Part shown: positions 4,658-12,627 of the stretch, in pieces | Layout of the letters: each line of letters opens with the position of its first letter | Position numbering within the stretch: position 1 is the first letter of the stretch | From: a virus | Direction: 5' to 3' (one strand) | Virus record (IMG/VR): IMGVR_UViG_3300010354_017483 | Coordinates: 1 to 25,793 of that record | Length of the DNA: 25,793 nucleotides | Program-made: the position numbers and the translations under genes | Notes under the pieces: generated by a model | The model's input: only the letters and a program-made list of their open reading frames with translations | Databases searched by the model: none | Told to the model about the DNA's origin: nothing

Positions 4658-5114
4658 TTTTTCCACCTTTATACAATCTTGTTCTTATTATTTCAATTTG
4701 TTCATCACTAAGAAGCGGAAGAATTTGCCGGGCCTTTTCTTTGCTATATCCATAGTATTCCCGAATAACTTCTAGCGCTTCAATCTTTTCAGCCTTCAAC
4801 CATTTATTGAATCTTTTTTTAGGCCTTATTATATTTATTAAGAACGAAAATTGAAGTATTTTATCAAGATGGGGTCTCGAATTCATTTCATTCGCAGGAA
4901 TTATAGTGTCCTGCCCATAAGACAAGCCTTTGTTTACTATAAATGGATTATATTGTTTTTCTGACCAATCATCTATAATCAAATTTTCTTTAGAATAATG
5001 TATCGCATTTATAAAATCAAAAGGAGATATTTTAGGTGTTTCATATTTTTCTTCTACGTATTTTACTACAGGGTCTCCAAATAAGTTATTATCTTTACTA
5101 ACTGTTTTTTTCAT
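4647..5114 (-). CDS. 62: Clamp loader small subunit gp62
   Basis: 155 residues, shorter than T4 gp62 (187) but of the short type known in T4-like cyanophages. Recognisable elements are SPFDFINAIHYSKENLI, then PFIVNKGLSYGQDTIIPANEMN at about residues 57-78, the basic RPKKRFNKWLK at about 96-106, and the C-terminal YYGYSKEKARQILPLLSDEQ. In T4, gp62 joins four gp44 subunits to form the ATP-driven loader that places the gp45 clamp on primer-template DNA. The start overlaps the stop of the HEIIH gene (ATGA). Unlike T4, where 44 and 62 are adjacent, an 89-aa gene separates them here. Confidence 0.9.
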   Translation of the reverse strand: MKKTVSKDNNLFGDPVVKYVEEKYETPKISPFDFINAIHYSKENLIIDDWSEKQYNPFIVNKGLSYGQDTIIPANEMNSRPHLDKILQFSFLINIIRPKKRFNKWLKAEKIEALEVIREYYGYSKEKARQILPLLSDEQIEIIRTRLYKGGKNGG

Positions 5115-5380
5115 AATCTAAACTCCGGATTCTCATTCACTAGTGCAACTATAGCTTGGGCAAGATAAATTACTTGTTCCTCAGACAATTTTATATTATA
5201 CGATTTATCCAATATGTGAATAATTTCATGTATAGTAGCAATATGCTGGGTGGTTTCTGTAGCATCCTTATTGATTTTTATAATTTGATTATTAAAATCG
5301 GCTGATCCTAACAAACCATTTAATTCATCTGCTGATACATTTGCTATTGTATAATCTATACCTGCTATTCTTAGTTTCAT
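5111..5380 (-). CDS. 89-aa HEXXH protein, putative minimal zincin, between gp44 and gp62
   Basis: 89 residues. The helix TIHEIIHILDKSYNIKL carries H51-E52-x-x-H55, the zincin signature, as in ImmA/IrrE-like and related small metallopeptidases. The third ligand may be E67 or E68 in LSEEQVIYLAQAI. The N-terminal half (residues 1-40) looks like the beta strands that precede the active helix in that fold (IAGIDYTIANV, NNQIIKINKDA). The protein is far shorter than most such peptidases, so it may be a minimal protease or an inactive domain. It is tightly overlapped on both sides (ATGA with gp44 and gp62), so it is made with the clamp loader. I do not know a described function for a gene in this position. 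Confidence 0.75.
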   Translation of the reverse strand: MKLRIAGIDYTIANVSADELNGLLGSADFNNQIIKINKDATETTQHIATIHEIIHILDKSYNIKLSEEQVIYLAQAIVALVNENPEFRL

Positions 5381-6318
5381 TTAAATTCGACGGATGCCAT
5401 AATCTCAGTAAGACATGCTACTAGATTAATTTCTTGATCAGCGCAAAATGCGCTTTTATATTGATAGTCTGCCAGTATTAAAACCAATTGTGGTACTTGA
5501 ACTACCTGTTCTGTTAGAGTATCATAAACTTTTCTAATGATATTTGCTGGGTCATTATCTAGATTATTTACTACCCAAGCCCTCATTTTCTTCCAATCTT
5601 TTTCCTTTAAAGATGATAACAGCTCAGCCATATTAGCTTCGCCCATATTGACCAGAATACCCTCATCAATTTTTCCAGACACCGAGTAACGCTGCAATTC
5701 ATTAAGAATACGACGATAATCAGGAAAATGCTTCTCAATTACTTTTGCTATGACTTTGGGATCCGCTGCAATGTTTTCTATGCTGAGTATTTCTGTTGCT
5801 CGCTTAAAAAATTTAGCAGCTATTTTTGGCTTATCCTCCTTAGGTAACTTGAATTCTATGACGGTACATCTAGAATGCAATGGAGGAATAATTCTATTCT
5901 TAAAATTACAAGTAAAAATAAATCTACAATTCGCAGAAAATTCTTCAATAAATGCTCTAAGAGCAGGTTGAGTTGAATTAGGATTTAGATAATCTGCCTC
6001 ATCTAAAATTACAACTTTTGTTTTTCCACTAAAAGAAACAGTAGATGCAAACTGTTTTATCTTAGTTCTAAGAACATCAATCCCCGATTCTTCTGATCCA
6101 TTTATAACAATATAATCTGTTTTAAGTTCTTCACATAGTGCTCTTGCTACTGTAGTTTTACCGACCCCAGCAGAACCGCACAATAGCATATTTTGTATTT
6201 CACCCTTGCTAGTCATTTCCTCGAAGATCTTTTTCTGATCAGCAGGGAGAATACAATCACTTAATTTTCTAGGGCGATATTTCTCAACCCACAAAAATTG
6301 ATCCTCACGATATTCCAT
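5377..6318 (-). CDS. 44: Clamp loader large subunit gp44 (AAA+ ATPase)
   Basis: 313 residues (T4 gp44 is 319). The N-terminal WVEKYRPRKLSDCILP is the RFC/gp44 opening. Walker A is GSAGVGKTT at residues 48-56, Walker B is VVILDEAD at 102-109, and sensor 1 is FTCNFKNRI. The trans-acting SRC motif (HSRC) is at 148-151. The C-terminal helical collar domain completes the protein. The loader uses ATP to open gp45 and close it on DNA. GGAG lies 5 nt before the ATG. The TGA overlaps the ATG of the HEIIH gene. This gene is the strongest marker of T4-superfamily descent in the window together with gp45 and RegA. Confidence 0.97.
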   Translation of the reverse strand: MEYREDQFLWVEKYRPRKLSDCILPADQKKIFEEMTSKGEIQNMLLCGSAGVGKTTVARALCEELKTDYIVINGSEESGIDVLRTKIKQFASTVSFSGKTKVVILDEADYLNPNSTQPALRAFIEEFSANCRFIFTCNFKNRIIPPLHSRCTVIEFKLPKEDKPKIAAKFFKRATEILSIENIAADPKVIAKVIEKHFPDYRRILNELQRYSVSGKIDEGILVNMGEANMAELLSSLKEKDWKKMRAWVVNNLDNDPANIIRKVYDTLTEQVVQVPQLVLILADYQYKSAFCADQEINLVACLTEIMASVEFK

Positions 6319-6332
6319 AACAACTCCATAAT

Positions 6333-6512
6333 TTATTTTACTTCAAAAGCGTCAACTCTAACACGAGGTACTGTTATAAATCCAGTATCTCTAAGTGTAC
6401 TACCATATTCATCTTTAATATGATGTCTATGCTGAAGTTCTACTTTCCAAATTTTATTTTTTTCTGGATCATAATATTCCATGACTTGGAACTCATGTTT
6501 ATGTAAAAGCAT
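6333..6512 (-). CDS. 59-aa protein between gp45 and gp44, function unknown
   Basis: 59 residues, starting MLLHKHEFQVMEYYDPEKNK and ending VPRVRVDAFEVK. The start overlaps the stop of the preceding small gene (TAATG), and the stop is 14 nt before gp44. It looks like a small beta-rich domain with a HxxHH-type cluster near residues 29-31. In T4 this interval holds no gene; rpbA lies on the other side of 45. I do not recognise it. The overlaps on the operon strand argue for a real gene. Confidence 0.62.
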   Translation of the reverse strand: MLLHKHEFQVMEYYDPEKNKIWKVELQHRHHIKDEYGSTLRDTGFITVPRVRVDAFEVK

Positions 6513-6691
6513 TACTCACCCCAGAATTTTTTCTTATTTAAAAAACCTAGTTGTTCGAGCAGTAAAACCATATCCCAGGCTTTGCCGATAAAATTATGTT
6601 GATAATCGTTCCAATTATCCTGAGACCCTGTCTTTCTCTCAGACATAATCTTCGCGATATACTCAATATTTTCTTTGGCTTTTTCAGTCAT
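6512..6691 (-). CDS. 59-aa protein after gp45, function unknown
   Basis: 59 residues from the ATG at 6691-6689, just 2 nt after the gp45 stop; it ends in TAATG shared with the next gene. The sequence is helical and charged at the N-terminus (MTEKAKENIEYIAKIM), with an aromatic segment (NWNDYQHNF) and a hydrophobic WDMVLLLEQLGF helix. The ribosome binding site is weak, so translation probably depends on coupling to gp45. I recognise no family. Confidence 0.62.
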   Translation of the reverse strand: MTEKAKENIEYIAKIMSERKTGSQDNWNDYQHNFIGKAWDMVLLLEQLGFLNKKKFWGE

Positions 6692-6693
6692 GA

Positions 6694-7350
6694 TTACACC
6701 ACTGAATCTGGTTCCATAGCAATATAATATTCAATTGCCTTTGTCTCATGCTTAAAGTGCATGAATTTTTTCTTGGAAATAGTTACAGTGTACGCATCGG
6801 GAATGATCTTGAAGTTCTCAACTGCAACGTGACATTCAAAATCCTCAAGTCCTGGACCAATAGTTTTCTTGTAGGTATTTGCAGTATCGTTTTTCTTATC
6901 ACCAATAGTTAAACTTACTTGTTGGTGTTTACAAGACACAGTAATTGTTGGAGCAGAAGTAATGGCAGCTGCCTTCATAATCATTTGTACATCTTCAGCT
7001 GTTAGTTTAAACTGAAAATGATTATCCAATTCAATACTTTTATCTGGTGCTGCTACAATAACGCCTGCGTTGGAATAAAAATACTCAAACTTACCACCAT
7101 CTTTAGAGATGGTCAACGACTTATCACCAAATTCTACATTCTGATTCTCCATTAGAGTCAATAGAGCAAGTAATGAGTTTAAATCATAGATCGGAACTTC
7201 TACAGGAAAGTCTTCAGTAACATTAGCTTTGGCAAAAATATTTTTTGCTGTACTAATTGTTGATAAGGATTTACCTTTTCTAATTAGAATATTGCTATTT
7301 ACACTAGCAAAATTTTTTAAAATTTCAATTGTTTCTTTACTAATTTGCAT
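6694..7350 (-). CDS. 45: Sliding clamp gp45 (DNA polymerase processivity factor)
   Basis: From the ATG at 7350 the product is 218 residues (T4 gp45 is 228). The opening MQISKETIEILKNFASVNSN matches the T4 start closely, and so does VPIYDLNSLLALLTLME. The family end is present in VTISKKKFMHFKHETKAIEYYIAMEPDS. The trimeric gp45 ring tethers the phage polymerase. In T4 it is also the mobile activator of late transcription with gp33 and gp55, which suits the TATAAATA promoters in this window. The longer frame begins at 7377, but GAGG lies 6-7 nt before the inner ATG and that start matches the family, so it is chosen. The gene follows the DUF3310-like gene by 7 nt. Confidence 0.95.
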   Translation of the reverse strand: MQISKETIEILKNFASVNSNILIRKGKSLSTISTAKNIFAKANVTEDFPVEVPIYDLNSLLALLTLMENQNVEFGDKSLTISKDGGKFEYFYSNAGVIVAAPDKSIELDNHFQFKLTAEDVQMIMKAAAITSAPTITVSCKHQQVSLTIGDKKNDTANTYKKTIGPGLEDFECHVAVENFKIIPDAYTVTISKKKFMHFKHETKAIEYYIAMEPDSVV

Positions 7351-7357
7351 AATAACC

Positions 7358-7651
7358 TCACACAGGATGATAATCAAGTTCTTTTACTTCTTCAGTTTCT
7401 AGATCATGCACATATAGCATAATTAATGCATAGTGTAATATCTTTAGTATATCTTTCCTATTCCTTCCGGCTTTCTTTCCATATCTTTGTGCGTATTTTA
7501 TTATATTACCCACAGTATGACCAATACCATGCCCAGAATCAATAATAAATTCAGTAGTTTGAATGTTTCCTTGTGCATAATGTTCTGAGTAAGTTTTGTC
7601 TACATAAGTTTTTAATTCTTGTAATAATTCTAATTCATTGTATTTGTACAT
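7358..7651 (-). CDS. DUF3310-like small protein
   Basis: 97 residues. The core GHTVGNIIKYAQRYGKKAGR, then NRKDILKILHYALIML at about residues 65-80, matches what I recall of DUF3310 proteins (GNxIKYxxRxGKK..R..DLxKAxHY), widespread small phage proteins of unknown role sometimes labelled nucleotide kinase. The first part (EHYAQGNIQTTEFIIDSG) also fits. There is no P-loop. It overlaps the SDR gene by 22 bp and precedes gp45 by 7 nt, so it bridges the sugar block and the replisome block. A role in nucleotide or DNA metabolism is likely from its neighbours but not shown. Confidence 0.7.
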   Translation of the reverse strand: MYKYNELELLQELKTYVDKTYSEHYAQGNIQTTEFIIDSGHGIGHTVGNIIKYAQRYGKKAGRNRKDILKILHYALIMLYVHDLETEEVKELDYHPV

Positions 7652-8469
7652 ATAAGCTCATCCAAAATAGTATAAACACTTTTTTTACTAACGTATCCTA
7701 AAGATACAAGTTTGTTGTTATCCATATACATAGATTTGACTTGAACATTTTTATGAAATTCTGGTTGTACCATGGATTTAACTAGATGTGATCTATTGAG
7801 TTTACTAGAAACGTAATTGATCAAGTCAGCAAATCGTATTGGTGTACCATTGCCTATATTATAGATTTCATTTACTTTTCCATTTTTAAGTACTAAATCT
7901 ATTGCTTGGCAAACGTCATCTATAGAAATGTAATCTCTATAGAAATCACCATTGTCATAAAGTTGTATTTCATTTCCTTCTGATAATTCTCTAACTAAAT
8001 ATGTAAGAGCATTCTTTCTTTTGGATACTTTTGTATCATGGCCTCCAATCACATTTGCTAATCTTAATATTCTATATTTAAGATTATGTGTCTCACAATA
8101 TGATATGAGTAGTTGTTCGGCTGCTCTTTTAGTTATAGAATAAAATCCTTTCGGATCACAATAGGAATTCTCTCTTGCAGGAAGATCTGTGTCTCCATAT
8201 ACAAACCAAGAACTTATAAAATTAAATGTTATGCTATTAGAATACGGTAAATTTTTAAAATTTTCTAGTACTCTAATTAGGGTGGTCAAATTAGTTTCAA
8301 TATCTAGATAAGGATTAATTTTAACATTATAGTTATCAATAGTAGAAATAGTATAAAGTATACTACTACAATCTTTACTTGGAACTAAACTATTTCTTTC
8401 TTGTACTATACACTTATATTTATTAGCAAACTCTTTTCCTACATATCCATACCCAAATAAATTTACCAT
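7630..8469 (-). CDS. NAD(P)-dependent SDR epimerase/dehydratase or ketoreductase
   Basis: 279 residues, an extended short-chain dehydrogenase. The dinucleotide site is G6-Y-G8-YV-G11 near the N-terminus. The catalytic pair is Y110 and K114 in FYSITKRAAEQL, with a serine in FISSWFVYG as the third residue. The C-terminal YNIGNGTPIRFADLIN segment binds the nucleotide-sugar in this family. The N-terminus is trimmed: the usual first strand begins almost at the Met. It lies directly after the RfbH-type dehydrase and overlaps it by 7 bp. RfbH-type enzymes need a 4-ketoreductase to finish a 3,6-dideoxyhexose (as RfbJ or RfbS does for abequose or paratose), so that is the likeliest role. The substrate cannot be told from the sequence. 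Confidence 0.88.
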   Translation of the reverse strand: MVNLFGYGYVGKEFANKYKCIVQERNSLVPSKDCSSILYTISTIDNYNVKINPYLDIETNLTTLIRVLENFKNLPYSNSITFNFISSWFVYGDTDLPARENSYCDPKGFYSITKRAAEQLLISYCETHNLKYRILRLANVIGGHDTKVSKRKNALTYLVRELSEGNEIQLYDNGDFYRDYISIDDVCQAIDLVLKNGKVNEIYNIGNGTPIRFADLINYVSSKLNRSHLVKSMVQPEFHKNVQVKSMYMDNNKLVSLGYVSKKSVYTILDELICTNTMN

Positions 8470-9707
8470 TTGTTTATTACTTCCTCAATATATTTCAAAA
8501 CAGGTTCAGTAAAAACTGGTGTGCAGCCTAAAAAGAAAACATGGGACAAAGCCTTATTTGCATTTGGATATTCTTTATAGTCCCCAAGATGTTTATAACC
8601 CGGATGCAAAAGAATATTTCCAGCAAAATAACTTCTAGTTTGTATCTTATTTCCCTCAAAATGCGCTACTAACATTTCCTTTAATTCTTGTGATTCACAA
8701 ATTATTGGAACGCCGAACCAACTAGGATCTGATTCTGGAAGATAGTTTGCTACTCTTACTCCATCAATTTTGGATAAATATGATTCTATCATATGCTTAT
8801 AAAATCTTCTCTTATAATCAATCATATCCATTTTAGATAATTGTACTAGTCCAATAGCGCCTTGCATATCCAATGGTTTTAAATTATAGCCAATATTACT
8901 AAACACATACTTATGATCAACTATTCCATCATATTGATCTAACCAATAATCAAATCTTTTACCACACGTCCCGCATAGTAACGTATTATTAGCTCCCACA
9001 CAGTAACAATCTCTTCCCCACCAAGAAACACTACGAACTATATTCATAAAGTCTTCAGCATTAGATGAAATCATACCACCTTCACCAGTAGATATATGAT
9101 GTGCTGGATAAAAAGAACATGACCATGCAAAGTAATATTCATTAATATGTTTGTAATTAAATTTTGTTCCTAGGCTATCACAATTATCACCAATCAACTT
9201 TAATCCATACTTAGTGCATATGGCATCAATTTTGTCCATATCAGGAGGATTGCCTAATACAGGAGACACAATTATAGCTCGCGTTCTCGATGTAATAGCC
9301 TTTTCAATTAATTCAACATCAAAGTTTAAAGTATCCATTTCAATATCAATGAATACGGGCTTAAGATTATTTTGCACTATTGGAGCAATAGTTGTTGGGA
9401 ATCCTACAGGGGATACAATAATTTCATCGCCATCCTGCCAATCAAAATATTTCTTTAATGCGGTAATCATTACTAAATTTGCTGATGATCCTGAATTGAC
9501 CATATGACTAAATTTAGTATTAAACATCTTAGCAAAGGTATCTTGAAATTCTGCTACCTTTTCTCCTGAAGGTAACCATGCACCCTCGGTAAATGCCTTC
9601 ACTCCTGCTTCTATTTCTTGATGATCCCAATAAGGTCCAGAATATAATACTACGTCTTGACCAGGTTTGAAATTTTCATAATTTTTAATGTATGGTGGTA
9701 GTTTCAT
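8463..9707 (-). CDS. RfbH/E1-type NDP-4-keto-6-deoxyhexose 3-dehydrase (PMP and [2Fe-2S])
   Basis: 414 residues, DegT/DnrJ/EryC1 fold. In SFYPAHHISTGEGG the lysine that normally binds PLP is replaced by His (H203), the hallmark of the PMP-dependent 3-dehydrases (RfbH/DdhC/AscC E1 and ColD). Cysteines C176, C234 and C236, with C245 or C248, follow the C-x57-C-x-C spacing I recall for the [2Fe-2S] site of E1, which ColD lacks. The GRDCYC and CGKRFDYW segments also match RfbH. RfbH takes CDP-4-keto-6-deoxyglucose towards 3,6-dideoxyhexoses such as abequose, paratose, tyvelose and ascarylose. Neither a CDP-glucose cytidylyltransferase nor a 4,6-dehydratase of that path, nor the E3 reductase, is seen here, so the substrate may be host-made or may be the Gmd product. 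The start overlaps the glycosyltransferase stop (ATGA). Confidence 0.9.
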   Translation of the reverse strand: MKLPPYIKNYENFKPGQDVVLYSGPYWDHQEIEAGVKAFTEGAWLPSGEKVAEFQDTFAKMFNTKFSHMVNSGSSANLVMITALKKYFDWQDGDEIIVSPVGFPTTIAPIVQNNLKPVFIDIEMDTLNFDVELIEKAITSRTRAIIVSPVLGNPPDMDKIDAICTKYGLKLIGDNCDSLGTKFNYKHINEYYFAWSCSFYPAHHISTGEGGMISSNAEDFMNIVRSVSWWGRDCYCVGANNTLLCGTCGKRFDYWLDQYDGIVDHKYVFSNIGYNLKPLDMQGAIGLVQLSKMDMIDYKRRFYKHMIESYLSKIDGVRVANYLPESDPSWFGVPIICESQELKEMLVAHFEGNKIQTRSYFAGNILLHPGYKHLGDYKEYPNANKALSHVFFLGCTPVFTEPVLKYIEEVINKW

Positions 9708-10480
9708 GGTGCTGGAAAATATTTTAAAATTTGTTCAACAATATGTGGAGGACTTACTTTATAAGAATCAGAATGACCATTAGGGCCCACAAATCTAGGT
9801 TTTATAATTTTATTAGTAGAATAAGGATTCATTTTAAAATCATGTTTTTGCCTAACACGGAACGACCATTCCGTGTCCTCATCTTGCCCCCATACTCTAA
9901 CATTATCAAGAGGATATTCTTGCATGAACCTCTTTTTTGCTACCCAAAAAGATCCATTAACATACTGATATTTAGACAGATGAGAAATATCATAAGGAAT
10001 AAGTGAAGGCGGTAAGTCATTTGGATCAGTGTATCTTAAAAGTTCATCCATCTTAGCAGCATTAGGAGGTTGTAAATCTGCAGGCAATTTACTATTCCAA
10101 GGCCAAATAATCCAATCTCGCCACCTTTTATCATCATGTGTTAGTACCTTCGTTACACATACTTTGAAGTCATCACCGAACTTTAGAAATCCCTCATACC
10201 AATCTGACATATAAATTTTATAGTCATGCGAGTATGTTACATTTTCATATTTCGCTAATTCAGTTATAATATTCTTTTTTCTTGTAATCCATTGAGGCTT
10301 AATTTCCTCATTAAAAGGTACTACAGTAGTCCTGTCTCTTTTGACCTTAGACGTGCCTACAACAATGATTTCATATTCTGGAACATTGAGAGCTTCAATA
10401 CTATCTATAATTCTATCTACTCTTTCATCAGCACCATCTTCAAAAACACCTCTGGTGATAACACCAAAACTAAATTTCAT
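9704..10480 (-). CDS. GT2-like glycosyltransferase (GT-A fold)
   Basis: 258 residues. It begins with a GT-A-like strand (FSFGVITRGV), a helix (RVDRIIDSIEALNVPEYEIIVVG) and a second strand, the usual nucleotide-binding start of GT2 enzymes. The later YVNGSFWVAKKRFMQEYPLD followed by WGQDEDTEWSFRVRQK is the typical acceptor-side segment with an acidic ED pair and Trp of GT2 proteins. A clear DxD is not obvious; HDYKIYMSD may carry the metal ligand. It is coupled to the genes on each side by 4-bp overlaps. Donor and acceptor sugars are unknown. Confidence 0.78.
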   Translation of the reverse strand: MKFSFGVITRGVFEDGADERVDRIIDSIEALNVPEYEIIVVGTSKVKRDRTTVVPFNEEIKPQWITRKKNIITELAKYENVTYSHDYKIYMSDWYEGFLKFGDDFKVCVTKVLTHDDKRWRDWIIWPWNSKLPADLQPPNAAKMDELLRYTDPNDLPPSLIPYDISHLSKYQYVNGSFWVAKKRFMQEYPLDNVRVWGQDEDTEWSFRVRQKHDFKMNPYSTNKIIKPRFVGPNGHSDSYKVSPPHIVEQILKYFPAP

Positions 10481-10953
10481 AAATTATCCTTTGCCCATAA
10501 AATACATTCATCCACATTTTTATATAAGTATGCTTTACCTCCAGCGTTTTTCCAATCATTATAATTACTTTCCCTATCATCTATTAATACATCATTAGAG
10601 GTTCTCAAATGTCTCCATTTATCGGTACTAAAAGGACCAAAGAACACGGGATAATCTGGAAAATATTTTTGGGCCCAATTCACTTTATCATAAAAGGCCC
10701 ATTGCATATCATTGTTTCTGGGAACAGCAGTAAGTAGATATATAGAATATGAATTTTTATAACTTGATAAAAACTCCATCAGTTTATAGGCGCCATCTTT
10801 TACTTCCAAGTCTCTGTACAATCTAGGATTCTCTTTTAATTTTGCCCAAGTTAAATTTTCGTATCTTACTTCATTGAATTGTTTGCCTAAAATTTTAGTT
10901 GAGTATTGTTTAAAATCAGCTAAAACATCATCCATGTCTACATAGATATTCAT
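10477..10953 (-). CDS. HAD-family 5'-nucleotidase-like phosphatase
   Basis: 158 residues. HAD motif I is VDMDDVLADF (nucleophile D6, acid D8), the signature of the 5'(3')-deoxyribonucleotidase (NT5C) branch. Motif II is LLTAVP (T75), motif III is K112 in TDKWRHL, and motif IV is LIDDRESN (D125-D126). The compact size and a short helical cap fit NT5C or sugar-phosphate phosphatases. In a phage it could recycle dNMPs, but it lies inside the sugar block between a glycosyltransferase and the GatZ-like gene, so a sugar-phosphate substrate is as likely. Overlaps of 4 bp join it to both neighbours. Confidence 0.85.
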   Translation of the reverse strand: MNIYVDMDDVLADFKQYSTKILGKQFNEVRYENLTWAKLKENPRLYRDLEVKDGAYKLMEFLSSYKNSYSIYLLTAVPRNNDMQWAFYDKVNWAQKYFPDYPVFFGPFSTDKWRHLRTSNDVLIDDRESNYNDWKNAGGKAYLYKNVDECILWAKDNL

Positions 10954-11918
10954 AAATTTTTCTCGTAATGATTAAATAAATTTAAAATCTCAGCCTCAAC
11001 TAAAAATGGCAAGTCTTTAATCTTATCTCTCAAAATCATATATTCATCACTTCTAAATAGATAATGACCTGCCATTAATACTTTATCATTATCATTACCA
11101 TATTGATGCCATTTTCTCCATTTGCCACTGTTAAGTACTGCTTGAGCAAAATTGTTCCATTCAGCTTTTAGATTATTTCGTTTACAATAATTACTTGTGA
11201 CAATTGTCTGAATAACTCCTAGCTGAGGAGCTATATTTAATGCATGCACTCCTGCAATTTTTCTGAGATTAATCTGTTCTGCAGACAGGTAATCTGCATT
11301 GTGTTCCTTCAATCCAATTCCCGCATCGTTAGCGAAAGCTACTAGTTCTTTGACTGTTTCTAAATCAAAATTACCTGCTTGCCTTGTTTCCATAACAAGG
11401 CTTCCTGTCTGCGCAACAACATAAGTCATATTAGAAAAATGTTTAGCAAATTTTACATCTGATTTATAATTCTTTATGCCTGCTGCTACACCTATATTTT
11501 CTTCAGTTCCAAATTCAAATAGAATACTTGGGTTCAACTTGATACAAAATTCAATTAAATCTTCAGCAGTTTTATAGACATCACTACATCTAGAAGTGTC
11601 TATATGGATAAGATCAAATCCAGATTCGATATCCTTAGCAATAGTTTTCTTAGTTGCTTCTATAGCATCAAATTCACTTAAATTTTTTTCTGTATCTAAA
11701 AAGTAAGGTCCACAATGATCTCTACAAAGTAGTAGATTCATGGATTTAAATGGTGCTAGAATATTTTCTAATTCTGCAGATTTACAAACATATCCTGAAT
11801 CTGCATCTATTTGATTTCTGCTAGCAATAACCATTAAAGGCGATCCAATACTTATTTTACCAAGAGCAACTATTATCTCATGGCTCATTGGACCAAGACC
11901 AAGTCTAAATTTATTCAT
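10950..11918 (-). CDS. GatZ/KbaZ-like aldolase-type protein
   Basis: 322 residues, resembling the GatZ/KbaZ subunit associated with class II tagatose-1,6-bisphosphate aldolase (about 420 residues). Matching elements are PLMVIASRNQIDADSGYV near the N-terminus, LLLCRDHCGP, LIHIDTSRCSD, ILFEFGTEENIG, then KEHNADYLSAEQI and VHALNIAPQLGV, followed by WRKWHQYGN and AGHYLFRSDEY. The fold is a TIM barrel. It is about 100 residues shorter than KbaZ, and no GatY/KbaY partner is nearby. Several His, Asp and Glu at barrel ends are kept, so it may be an enzyme in its own right, acting on a sugar phosphate or keto-sugar. It overlaps the AroE-like gene, suggesting sequential steps. The family is likely; the reaction is unknown. 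Confidence 0.78.
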   Translation of the reverse strand: MNKFRLGLGPMSHEIIVALGKISIGSPLMVIASRNQIDADSGYVCKSAELENILAPFKSMNLLLCRDHCGPYFLDTEKNLSEFDAIEATKKTIAKDIESGFDLIHIDTSRCSDVYKTAEDLIEFCIKLNPSILFEFGTEENIGVAAGIKNYKSDVKFAKHFSNMTYVVAQTGSLVMETRQAGNFDLETVKELVAFANDAGIGLKEHNADYLSAEQINLRKIAGVHALNIAPQLGVIQTIVTSNYCKRNNLKAEWNNFAQAVLNSGKWRKWHQYGNDNDKVLMAGHYLFRSDEYMILRDKIKDLPFLVEAEILNLFNHYEKNL

Positions 11919-12627
11919 TTAATTCTTTTTCTAATTTATCATATACAATCATTTCTGGTCTTATACCAGTATAAAGTTCAAACTGTTTTTTAAAATGAGA
12001 TCTATAAAATTTTTTACCAGAATAATAATCTATATCTTGACTTAGTAGTGTCAATTTATTTTTGTTTATACTCAGATCAATTATTAATTTAACATCTTTA
12101 GGTAAATACTTCAATGGACTTTTATCCTCAAGTGTACCTAATGATGTACAATTTACTACGACATCTGTTCTTTCATGTCTATTATCCCAATTATTCAAAC
12201 TTCTAGAATATACCTTTGTATTATATCCATACCCTTTTAGAATTTTATCGTATATCTTCCCCATACTTCCATTTCCTAAAACAGAAACATCTGATAAGGG
12301 AACAATAGTCGAAACAGAATTTAGAACTCCATGTACATCAGTATTCTCTCCGTGATACCTACCATTTTTACGAATAATGGTATTACAACTTTCATATTGC
12401 TCTACATCTTTTGAATAACTATCTAAAAAATTAATTACTTCTTTTTTGAAAGGCATACTAATGCTAATACCATCTACTTCTTTTTCAAAAGCATCTTTTA
12501 AGGCTTTTTCCAAATTATCACATTGTAATGATATATAAGTAGCATCTATTTCATGATGCTTGAAAAGATTATTATAAAAGTATTGTCCTAGCTTACTAGG
12601 CTTTTTACTTAAACTTATAAAATTCAT
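11911..12627 (-). CDS. Shikimate dehydrogenase-like (AroE family) oxidoreductase
   Basis: 238 residues (AroE is about 270). The substrate domain has SLSKKPSKLG, the equivalent of the HSxSPxxHN shikimate-binding loop, then GISISMPFKKEV with catalytic K61, and GENTDVHG with catalytic D97. The dinucleotide domain has VLGNGSMGKIY, a GxGxxG-like loop with the first Gly changed, then VVNCTSLGT. The catalytic Lys/Asp pair is kept, so reduction of a keto-cyclohexane or related compound is plausible. An aromatic-pathway role is unlikely in this setting; no other aro gene is here. Flanked by the GatZ-like and NTF2-like genes with overlaps, it probably acts on an unusual sugar or cyclitol. Confidence 0.85.
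   Translation of the reverse strand: MNFISLSKKPSKLGQYFYNNLFKHHEIDATYISLQCDNLEKALKDAFEKEVDGISISMPFKKEVINFLDSYSKDVEQYESCNTIIRKNGRYHGENTDVHGVLNSVSTIVPLSDVSVLGNGSMGKIYDKILKGYGYNTKVYSRSLNNWDNRHERTDVVVNCTSLGTLEDKSPLKYLPKDVKLIIDLSINKNKLTLLSQDIDYYSGKKFYRSHFKKQFELYTGIRPEMIVYDKLEKELNE

Noticed and set aside
7500-7505. TATAAT on the minus strand as an early promoter for gp45
   Set aside because: No -35 match at a suitable spacing, and it lies inside the DUF3310-like gene.
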